DNA of 61,358 nucleotides. Origin: an uncultured Francisella sp. GTDB lineage: Bacteria > Pseudomonadota > Gammaproteobacteria > Burkholderiales > Neisseriaceae. The position numbers were made by a program, and so were the translations under genes. The stretch is from assembly GCA_943914555.1 (NCBI GenBank), contig CALUCM010000006.1:1-61358 (forward strand), in the 5' to 3' direction. The notes beneath the pieces are model-generated. The model saw only the letters and a program-made list of their open reading frames with translations. It was not told the DNA's origin and ran no database searches. Shown here in pieces: positions 54,541-61,358 of the stretch; positions within the stretch are counted from its first letter, which is position 1, and every line of letters starts with the position of its first letter.

Positions 54541-57318
54541 GTGGACTATCGCAATACGCTCAATCTATTAAATACTTCTTTTCCCATGCGTGCAAATCTA
54601 TCAGAGAGAGAACCACAATGGGTCAAGCAATGGCAAAAACATAATCGCTATGCGCGTTTACGCACCATATGCAAAGGGCGTCCACTATTTATTTTGCATG
54701 ATGGTCCTCCTTATGCCAATGGAGAATTACATGCAGGACATGCCGTCAATAAAGTATTAAAAGACCTCATCATACGTAGTAGAACCTGGATGGGATTTGA
54801 CGCTCCTTATGTTCCCGGTTGGGATTGTCATGGCCTACCCATCGAAATTATGGTGGAAAAACAAAATGGAAAACATTTACCCGCCAAAGAGTTTCGTCAA
54901 TTATGTCGTCAATATGCAAAGACACAGGTAGATCGTCAAAGTGAAGGCTTTCAACGTATGGGAGTCATTGGTGATTGGCAACATCCTTACCTCACCATGG
55001 ATTACATGATCGAGGCCAACATCGTGCGCTATCTTGCTTTACTGGTCAAAGCTAACCTCATTATCAAGGGCCAAAAACCAATCCATTATTGTATCCAATG
55101 TGCTTCTGCTCTGGCAGAAGCAGAAATTGAATACAAAGACAAGCAATCAGATGCCATCGATGTCGCTTTTTCACTGGTTGACAATCATGCATTAACCAAA
55201 CACCTTGAGATAGCAGATATATCCGCACCGATTAAAGCAGTAATCTGGACTACTACCCCATGGACTCTGCCTGCCAATCAAGCAGTAAGCGTGCATCCTG
55301 ACTTTAATTATGTTTTGATAGAAACCGATGCGGGTTATTTATTACTAGAGGAAACGCTAAGTGAAGCCAATCTGGCTAAATACCACATCAAAGAGCAACG
55401 CACTGTGGCTAAGATAAAGGGTAAAAGCTTAGAAGGCATCTTGCTACAACATCCTTTTTTATCACGTCAGGTCCCTTTATTGCCAGGAAAGCATGTAACC
55501 CGTGACGCCGGTACTGGACTAGTTCATACCGCTCCTGCCCATGGATTGGAAGATTTTCAGATAGGACGTACGTTTGATCTTTCTTCTGAAACACCAGTAC
55601 AAAAAAACGGTGAATTCATTGATAAGACGCCTCTAGTGGGCGGTTTAAATATCTGGGCATCAAATCCAATCATTATTCAAGCTCTCAAAGAAAACGGTCG
55701 TTTGCTGCATCATGAGCAAATGATACACAGTTATCCGCACTGTTGGCGCCACAAAACACCTACTATTTTCCTATCTACCCCACAATGGTTTATTGCTATT
55801 GATCAAGCGCCGCGGGATAACACTCCTTCCTTGAAAGAGATCAGCATACAAGCAACTGCCCAGACAGATTTTTTTCCAGCTTGGGGGATAAATCGTTTGC
55901 GCTCAATGCTGGAAAATCGTCCAGATTGGTGCATCTCTCGTCAGCGCATTTGGGGGGTTCCTTTGCCTTTTTTCATCCATCAAGAAAGTGGAGAGCTGCA
56001 TCCCCAAACAGCTGATTATCTCGAAGAAATTGCTAAACGCATAGAAAAACAGGGGGTAGAAGCCTGGTTTGATTTAGACAAACAAGAATTTTTAAGCGCA
56101 GAAGATGCAGCACAATATACCAAATCGACAGATGTATTGGATGTCTGGTTTGATTCCGGCACCACCCACTACTCCGTTTTACGCCAGCGCTTAGGGCTAA
56201 AGCCACCAGTTGACATCTATCTTGAAGGTAGTGATCAACACCGCGGTTGGTTTCAATCTTCCCTACTGACAAGCTGTGCGGTTTATGGCCAAGCTCCTTT
56301 TCGACAAATTTTTACGCATGGTTTTACCGTGGATGAGCAAGGGCAAAAAATGTCCAAATCACTTGGCAATGTGATTGCTCCTGAAACCATCTATCGTCAT
56401 TACGGAGCCGATATCATGCGTCTTTGGATTGCCAGTACTGATACCTCTAGCGAAATTGCCTTATCTGATTCAATTTTAAAACAGACAGCAGATCATTATC
56501 GTCGTATACGCAACACTTTGCGTTTTTTATTAAGCAATCTGGTAGACTTCAAACTATCAGAGGCAGTTGCAATTGATCAGCTAATAGAAATCGATCAATA
56601 TGCTTTATTGATAACCAAGCACCTTCAAGACAAATTGTCTACACAATTTTATGCAAACTATCAATTTCATCACGCGAGCTACGCCCTAATTCAATTTTGT
56701 TCCGAAGATCTAGGAGCATTTTACCTTGATATCTTAAAAGATCGTTTATATACCATGCCTGCTACCAGTCATGGGCGAAAGAGTGCCCAGACTGCTCTTT
56801 ATCACTTAACATGCGCATTTATTTTAATGATTTCACCCATTTTATGTTTTACAGGAGAAGAAGCATGGCAAGTATTGGTGGATGATACAGAAGACAGTCC
56901 TTTATTTCATACCATACATCGCTTCCCTGCGCTAAAGGAGACGCAAGATTTTGCAAATAAATGGCAAAACATCCGCGCTGTTCGGGCTGAAGTAGTCAAA
57001 ACTTTGGAAAATTTACGTCAAGCAGGGCATATTGGTTCTTCACTACAGGCGAGCGTAATCATTACAGCTCCACCTGCTTTAGCAACCCAGTTACAGTCAC
57101 TTGGTACAGAACTAAAATTTGTTTTTCTAGTGTCACAAGCGCAAGTAGTTCAAGGGGCTACTCTACAGATAGAGGCAAAAGTTGCTGAAGGTGAAAAATG
57201 TGAGCGCTGCTGGCATTATTCAGTCACAGTAGGGAAAAATCCAGTACATCCTCAACTGTGCGCTCGTTGTATTACTAACTTAAATCAAGAAGGAGGGGAA
57301 AATAGGCATTTTGTTTAG
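54541..57318 (+). CDS. ileS: Isoleucyl-tRNA synthetase
   Basis: 925 residues from GTG 54541, chosen because GAAGGA lies just upstream and M-D-Y-R-N-T-L-N-L is the expected beginning; an ATG at 54499 would add 14 unusual residues. Class I features: P-Y-A-N-G-E-L-H-A-G-H as the HIGH region, the editing domain with T-T-P-W-T-L-P-A-N, K-M-S-K-S for the second ATP loop, and the C-terminal zinc site C-E-R-C-W plus C-A-R-C. lspA starts 18 bases after the stop. Confidence 0.96.
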   Translation: MDYRNTLNLLNTSFPMRANLSEREPQWVKQWQKHNRYARLRTICKGRPLFILHDGPPYANGELHAGHAVNKVLKDLIIRSRTWMGFDAPYVPGWDCHGLPIEIMVEKQNGKHLPAKEFRQLCRQYAKTQVDRQSEGFQRMGVIGDWQHPYLTMDYMIEANIVRYLALLVKANLIIKGQKPIHYCIQCASALAEAEIEYKDKQSDAIDVAFSLVDNHALTKHLEIADISAPIKAVIWTTTPWTLPANQAVSVHPDFNYVLIETDAGYLLLEETLSEANLAKYHIKEQRTVAKIKGKSLEGILLQHPFLSRQVPLLPGKHVTRDAGTGLVHTAPAHGLEDFQIGRTFDLSSETPVQKNGEFIDKTPLVGGLNIWASNPIIIQALKENGRLLHHEQMIHSYPHCWRHKTPTIFLSTPQWFIAIDQAPRDNTPSLKEISIQATAQTDFFPAWGINRLRSMLENRPDWCISRQRIWGVPLPFFIHQESGELHPQTADYLEEIAKRIEKQGVEAWFDLDKQEFLSAEDAAQYTKSTDVLDVWFDSGTTHYSVLRQRLGLKPPVDIYLEGSDQHRGWFQSSLLTSCAVYGQAPFRQIFTHGFTVDEQGQKMSKSLGNVIAPETIYRHYGADIMRLWIASTDTSSEIALSDSILKQTADHYRRIRNTLRFLLSNLVDFKLSEAVAIDQLIEIDQYALLITKHLQDKLSTQFYANYQFHHASYALIQFCSEDLGAFYLDILKDRLYTMPATSHGRKSAQTALYHLTCAFILMISPILCFTGEEAWQVLVDDTEDSPLFHTIHRFPALKETQDFANKWQNIRAVRAEVVKTLENLRQAGHIGSSLQASVIITAPPALATQLQSLGTELKFVFLVSQAQVVQGATLQIEAKVAEGEKCERCWHYSVTVGKNPVHPQLCARCITNLNQEGGENRHFV

Positions 57319-57336
57319 CCATTTTCACACCATCAT

Positions 57337-57825
57337 ATGCAGATAACTATCAAAAAAAATTGGCCCTATCTGGCTTTTATTTTAGTTTGTATTGTACTAG
57401 ACCAATGCAGCAAAATTTGGTGCCAAGCACATATTACCTATCAAGAAAGGCGTATACTTATCCCCCATTTCCTTGATCTTACCCTGGTATACAACAAAGG
57501 AGTTGCCTTTAGCTTATTTGCTAATCAAGAACACCTACTACCCTACTTTATTGTGTTACTTGCTATTGGCATCTGCAGTTATTTGCTGCATCAAATGCTA
57601 CACAACACATTTAATTCTTTGCAGAAAATAGCCAGTAGCTTGATTATTAGTGGAGCAATTGGCAATATATTGGATCGTTTGTTGCAAGGACAAGTCATTG
57701 ACTTTATATTAGTTTATTATCGTTCTTTTTCTTGGCCGGTATTCAATATTGCTGATAGTCTCATCACTATAGGAGCTTTTCTTTTTATCTTAGAAGGTTT
57801 AACCATGCAAAGACGAAGGTATTAA
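57337..57825 (+). CDS. lspA: Lipoprotein signal peptidase
   Basis: 162 residues with four membrane helices. It cuts signal peptides before the lipid-modified cysteine, so it would process the lipoproteins at 1861, 21420 and 26394. Catalytic aspartates are in G-N-I-L-D-R and F-N-I-A-D-S; Y-N-K-G-V-A-F-S and Q-V-I-D-F-I are also conserved. Its stop directly abuts the ispH start. Confidence 0.95.
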   Translation: MQITIKKNWPYLAFILVCIVLDQCSKIWCQAHITYQERRILIPHFLDLTLVYNKGVAFSLFANQEHLLPYFIVLLAIGICSYLLHQMLHNTFNSLQKIASSLIISGAIGNILDRLLQGQVIDFILVYYRSFSWPVFNIADSLITIGAFLFILEGLTMQRRRY

Positions 57826-58797
57826 ATGGCAACAAAAAAAAAGCGCTTGATCTTGGCACAACCTCGTGGCTTTTGTGCAGGCGTGGATCGCGCTATCCAG
57901 ATTGTGCAGCGAGCGCTTGCTATTTGGGGTCCTCCCATTTATGTACGCCATGAGGTAGTGCATAACAAGTTTGTAGTTGATGACTTACGCGAGCAAGGAG
58001 TGATTTTTATTGAATCTCTTGATGATGTTCCGCAAGGTGCCACTCTCATTTATTCAGCACACGGAGTTTCACTTAAGGTACAGCAGGAAGCCCAACAGCG
58101 GGGATTTAACATCTTGGATGCTACTTGCCCACTGGTAACTAAAGTACATCGTGAAGTACAACGTCTTAATGCACAAGGGTATATCATTATCATGATTGGT
58201 CATCGAGGCCATCCCGAAGTGGAAGGTACTATGGGGCAAGTTGATAATCGTATGTTTTTGGTGGAAACCTTACAAGATGCTACGACATTAGAAATTAACA
58301 CTGATCAACCCCTTGCCTATGTCAGTCAAACCACTCTTTCGATGGATGAAACAAAGGAGATCATCCATGCACTAAGAGCACGCTTTCCACATATTGTTGG
58401 ACCCAATAAAGACGACATCTGTTATGCTACCCAAAATAGACAAGAAGCAGTGAAACGCCTAAGTGACCATTGTGATGCCATTATTGTGGTAGGTTCTGCT
58501 AACAGCTCTAACAGTAACCGTTTACGTGAAGTTGCAGCCCTACGTCACATTCCAGCTTATCAAGTGGATAATGCCTCTTTTATGCGTGAAGAGTGGTTTC
58601 ATGATAAATACAATGTAGGTTTAACTGCAGGGGCATCTGCGCCTGAAGTATTAATCCAACAGGTGATTTCTCAACTTAAGGCCTGGGGCTTTAAAGAAAT
58701 AATCATCGAGCAAGGTGCACAAGAGCACATTATTTTTGTGCTACCAAAAAAACTAAGAACCGAGCAAACTCCTGAGTCAACTTCTTTATCCGTATAA
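57826..58797 (+). CDS. ispH: 4-hydroxy-3-methylbut-2-enyl diphosphate reductase
   Basis: 323 residues. It carries out the last step of the MEP isoprenoid pathway, forming IPP and DMAPP. The three iron-sulfur cysteines are in R-G-F-C-A-G-V, D-A-T-C-P-L-V-T-K-V-H and D-D-I-C-Y-A-T-Q-N-R-Q. G-H-x-G-H-P-E-V-E-G-T and T-A-G-A-S-A-P are present. The product feeds ispA at 44990. Confidence 0.96.
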   Translation: MATKKKRLILAQPRGFCAGVDRAIQIVQRALAIWGPPIYVRHEVVHNKFVVDDLREQGVIFIESLDDVPQGATLIYSAHGVSLKVQQEAQQRGFNILDATCPLVTKVHREVQRLNAQGYIIIMIGHRGHPEVEGTMGQVDNRMFLVETLQDATTLEINTDQPLAYVSQTTLSMDETKEIIHALRARFPHIVGPNKDDICYATQNRQEAVKRLSDHCDAIIVVGSANSSNSNRLREVAALRHIPAYQVDNASFMREEWFHDKYNVGLTAGASAPEVLIQQVISQLKAWGFKEIIIEQGAQEHIIFVLPKKLRTEQTPESTSLSV

Positions 58798-58865
58798 AAA
58801 ATGCGCTAATGTAAAACGTCTTATAAACGATAACTGTGTACCCTCATCTTTAAAGCTGATATCTC

Positions 58866-58895
58866 TTGACCCGCCAATGAGTTTCTCAGTATAAT
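58866..58895 (+). promoter_or_regulatory. Strong promoter of rplM-rpsI
   Basis: TTGACC (58866-58871) and consensus TATAAT (58890-58895), 18 bases apart, the best sigma-70 match I see in the window. It would give a leader of about 50 bases before rplM, where L13 autoregulation known from E. coli could act. Confidence 0.75.
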
Positions 58896-58949
58896 GTTAA
58901 GTTCCAGTTAATGATCCTAATTTAATTGTGTAATACTTGGACAAATAGA

Positions 58950-59384
58950 ATGAAAACATATTCAGCCAAAGCCAGCGAAATCAAGCGTGATTGGTATGTG
59001 ATTGATGCAAAGGAACAGGTGTTAGGTCGTCTTGCCACAGAAATTGCGCGACGTTTACGCGGCAAGCACAAGCCGCAATATACTCCTCACATGGATTTAG
59101 GGGACCACATTATTGTGATTAATGCCGATAAGATTCGTGTCACTGGCAAAAAACAAACGGATAAAATTTATTACCGTCATAGTGGTTATCCAGGAGGAAT
59201 TTATCAGCGCACTTTTCAGGAATATCAGAACAAGTTTCCTGGTCGGGTTTTGGAAATTGCAGTAAAGGGAATGCTTCCCAAAGGACCTCTAGGTTATGCC
59301 ATGCTCAAGAAACTGAGAGTCTATGCAAGAGACAGTCATAATCACGCTGCTCAACAACCCAAGTTATTGGAGATTAAACCATGA
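58950..59384 (+). CDS. rplM: 50S ribosomal protein L13
   Basis: 144 residues from ATG 58950, giving the canonical M-K-T-Y-S-A-K start; an earlier GTG frame (58926) would add eight atypical residues. Conserved W-Y-V-I-D-A, L-G-R-L-A-T and R-G-K-H-K-P-Q-Y-T-P-H-M-D are seen, then Y-R-H-S-G-Y-P-G-G and the V-K-G-M-L-P-K motif. It overlaps rpsI by four bases. Confidence 0.97.
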   Translation: MKTYSAKASEIKRDWYVIDAKEQVLGRLATEIARRLRGKHKPQYTPHMDLGDHIIVINADKIRVTGKKQTDKIYYRHSGYPGGIYQRTFQEYQNKFPGRVLEIAVKGMLPKGPLGYAMLKKLRVYARDSHNHAAQQPKLLEIKP

Positions 59385-59773
59385 ATGGCAAATATTATTA
59401 CGGCACAGGTCGGCGTAAAAATTCAGTAGCTCGGGTATTTATGGAAAAAGGCAATGGGGAAATTACCATTAACGGCCGGCCCTTGGATACTTATTTAGCC
59501 CGAGAGACAGGCCGCATGATTGTCAAACAACCTTTGACTTTAACAGACAATCTAACTACTTTTAAGATCATGGTCAATGTTAAAGGAGGAGGCGAAGCGG
59601 GACAATCAGGTGCTATTCGTCACGGCATTACTCGTGCTTTAATCGACTATGATGAAACTTTAAAACCCGCTCTTTCTAAAGCTGGTTTTGTGACAAGAGA
59701 TGCTCGCCAAGTAGAACGTAAAAAGCCAGGGCTACGTAAAGCTCGTCGCGCCAAACAATTTTCTAAACGTTAA
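59381..59773 (+). CDS. rpsI: 30S ribosomal protein S9
   Basis: 130 residues. Y-G-T-G-R-R-K-N-S-V-A-R-V, G-G-G-E-A-G-Q-S-G-A-I-R-H-G and the basic tail ending K-Q-F-S-K-R, which reaches the ribosomal P site, are complete. It ends the rplM-rpsI unit and is followed by a strong terminator. Confidence 0.97.
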   Translation: MNGKYYYGTGRRKNSVARVFMEKGNGEITINGRPLDTYLARETGRMIVKQPLTLTDNLTTFKIMVNVKGGGEAGQSGAIRHGITRALIDYDETLKPALSKAGFVTRDARQVERKKPGLRKARRAKQFSKR

Positions 59774-59794
59774 TTCTCCTTTTTTAGTTCTCAT

Positions 59795-59819
59795 AACCTG
59801 CCTAAGGGCAGGTTTTTTT
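59795..59819 (+). terminator. Intrinsic terminator of rplM-rpsI
   Basis: An 8-base-pair stem AACCTGCC/GGCAGGTT with loop TAAG, followed directly by a run of T, 21 bases past the rpsI stop. Confidence 0.92.
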
Positions 59820-59974
59820 ATTCTCTTACAAATATCACCTAAAAATTGAATCATATTAGATGCTTGCTATATATAAGTAAGATTGATAATCTATATAAAA
59901 TCTAATTTACTATATAATATACACTACTTTTATAATATTTATTATCTATAACTTACATCCATTAAAGGCGGGTC

Positions 59975-60298
59975 ATGAGAATGGACAAACAGGCAGGGAT
60001 AAGGCAAGCAATCAAACTAGTACTGTTAGCAAACATCTGCTTTCTAGTATCAATTCACTCCATTTCCATGGCTAATCCGTTAATCAAAATAGATAAAGGG
60101 CCAAAAACTCATCAACATCATGTCGCACATAAAACTTCTTCAAAAATAAAGCTCAAGCGATCATCTAATACCCATTCTTATCCTAATCATACAGACCACC
60201 CTCATCACCCACATACACAAATACCAGTTCAGGATCCAAACAAGCTAGATCTAAACAAAGAGCAGTCACAAAACATCAGTCAGCGCCACAACGCTTAA
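59975..60298 (+). pseudogene. N-terminal part of an interrupted NKYYPG-module gene (copy 3)
   Basis: 107 codons: signal peptide at about 1-33 (I-K-L-V-L-L-A-N-I-C-F-L, cut near S-M-A), then a histidine- and lysine-rich stretch (for example H-P-H-H-P-H). The frame ends at 60298. The protein-like sequence continues in the next frame (entry at 60325), then returns to this same frame at 60716, so two compensating indels seem to split one gene of about 420 codons. Long A-runs lie near the joints; assembly or sequencing error cannot be excluded. The intact gene would encode a secreted protein. Confidence 0.55.
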
Positions 60299-60324
60299 AA
60301 ATTAAATCAATAACAAGGCCCAAT

Positions 60325-60825
60325 GTGGTACATCAACCTACCACCCCTAAAGTATACAGAACGACCGAGCGTGGACTTACCTTAGTAAAAACAGATCATC
60401 TGCAAATTAGTTCTCTTGTTTCAAAAGAAGTAAGTCCTCCCATTAAAAATTTGCTCAACTCAAAGAACCTTCCTTATCAAAAGATGGTATTTGCCGCGAA
60501 ACCTCAGCTACTTGATCTTACCGATCAAACAGCACTCACAGAACAAAAAAATTATTTGCAGAAAGAAGTACCATTAAGCAAAATTGATCCACAGATATTC
60601 AATCAAGCGATCAATTTCATTAACAAATATTACCCTGGTATAGGGCAAGTGATTACTCAACCCATACTGCAATTACTACCAGCAAATCTTCTTCTAGCAA
60701 AGCAATGGCTAGGCTTTGCACAAGACTTTTCCCAAGATAAAACTCAGCAAGATAAGGTTAATGATACCCACGACCAAACAAAAAGTAAGGGCCCACAAAA
60801 ATGTGTCAAAATTACACAACACTGA
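60325..60825 (+). pseudogene. Middle part of the interrupted NKYYPG-module gene
   Basis: 166 codons from GTG; the frame is in fact open further upstream (through R-L-K-I-K-S-I-T-R-P), overlapping the previous piece, which supports a frameshift rather than a new gene. Near codons 92-125 it has A-I-N-F-I-N-K-Y-Y-P-G-I-G-Q-V-I-T-Q-P then L-L-A-K-Q-W, shared with the broken copies at 967 and 2461. No known domain. It ends about 110 bases inside the third piece. Confidence 0.55.
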
Positions 60826-61249
60826 AAAAAATAAACATAAAATACAAGCAAACAAAAGTGATAAAGATAGTGAAGACGATGATCACATCAAAAAACCCCT
60901 CGCCAGGCACAAAGGCGGCTGGTCCCCAGCTTATCAGCGGCATATGGAATGTGTAAGCGATTATAAATTTTATGGAGGGTTAACCCCTCATCTTATTTAC
61001 GATGGAACACGAATTGTGATTGCTGCACAAGGAGGCTTAAAGTTTTATGGAGAATATACAGCAGCAAAATTAATATATAAAACTTTAGTTAAGAGCCCTT
61101 TTATGAAATCTGTATATAAAAAACTTTCTCAAGCTGCAGGGATTTATGTAGGAGAAAAAGTAGTAGACCACTTGTTCAATATACAATATCATGTTGAAAA
61201 TTTTTTTAGTAGAAGAGGAGAAAAAATAGGCAGAAAAAATTGTAAATAA
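60716..61249 (+). pseudogene. C-terminal part of the interrupted NKYYPG-module gene
   Basis: 177 codons in the frame of the 59975 piece. Only the part after about codon 40 looks original: a charged linker (D-K-D-S-E-D-D-D-H) and then a more ordered region with a cysteine (G-W-S-P-A-Y-Q-R-H-M-E-C-V) and a glycine- and tyrosine-containing C-terminus (G-G-L-K-F-Y-G-E-Y-T-A-A-K-L-I-Y). This C-terminal region is not found in the copies at the left end, so the module is joined to differing tails. Function unknown. Confidence 0.5.
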
Positions 61250-61358
61250 AAATTATTATAAATTGTTTAACCCAATTATTTTATATATTATCTTAAATAA
61301 AAAGTGATAATAAAAAATGGTTTATTCATTATTAAAAATTATCTTTATTATATTCATT

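Overview
The window is AT-rich and comes from a gammaproteobacterium. Gene order rimP-nusA-infB-rbfA, truA-trpF-trpB-trpA-accD, ribF-ileS-lspA-ispH, hisF-hisIE-tatABC and rplM-rpsI all fit this class, and the trp-accD order resembles Legionellales and their relatives. A host-associated lifestyle is inferred from four things: a phosphatidylcholine synthase that needs external choline, a giant surface esterase autotransporter, several lipases and lipoproteins, and many decaying genes. I cannot name the genus.

Region 1 (1-2.9 kb) is an accessory patch. It holds three related small secreted or lipid-anchored proteins sharing a K-x-TG-[KR]-[TS] motif, another secreted Cys-containing protein, a decayed minus-strand gene, and two broken copies of a module carrying N-K-Y-Y-P-G-[LI]-G-Q. 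A third, better preserved but frame-interrupted copy of that module lies at the other end (60-61.2 kb). The core block is therefore flanked on both sides by members of one unrecognised family.

Region 2 (2.9-13.4 kb, minus strand) has a 1568-residue autotransporter. It carries a complete SGNH/GDSL esterase domain and, ahead of it, about 710 residues rich in Ser, Leu and Ala with almost no charge. Two paralogous lipases follow; one has a nonsense codon cutting off its membrane anchor. Between them is a decayed copy of the 3' end of the ETF-quinone oxidoreductase gene, which indicates a tandem duplication. The intact ETF-QO gene lies next to a D-2-hydroxyglutarate-dehydrogenase-like flavoprotein that probably feeds it electrons.

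Region 3 (13.5-31 kb): DUF445 protein, serC, rimP-nusA-infB-rbfA behind a leader with a strong terminator hairpin, a large repeat lipoprotein, argG, a VirB2-like pilin candidate, a lytic transglycosylase lipoprotein, trkH and lpxB.

Region 4 (31-45.9 kb): alaS, a LOG-family protein, a TPR-like membrane protein, an L,D-transpeptidase, hisF-hisIE, tatA-tatB-tatC (tatA only 58 codons), rho, rraA, pcs, ackA, an SDR dehydrogenase, xseB and ispA.

Region 5 (45.9-59.8 kb): a long minus-strand run truA-trpF-trpB-trpA-accD-psd-pssA-ggt, then plus-strand ribF-ileS-lspA-ispH and rplM-rpsI. With pcs, the pssA-psd pair gives a route to both phosphatidylethanolamine and phosphatidylcholine.

No tRNA, rRNA, CRISPR array or intact insertion sequence was seen. 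The most unusual content is the Ser-rich autotransporter with its symmetrically spaced repeats, and the two accessory ends sharing the NKYYPG module and the TGKT secreted proteins.
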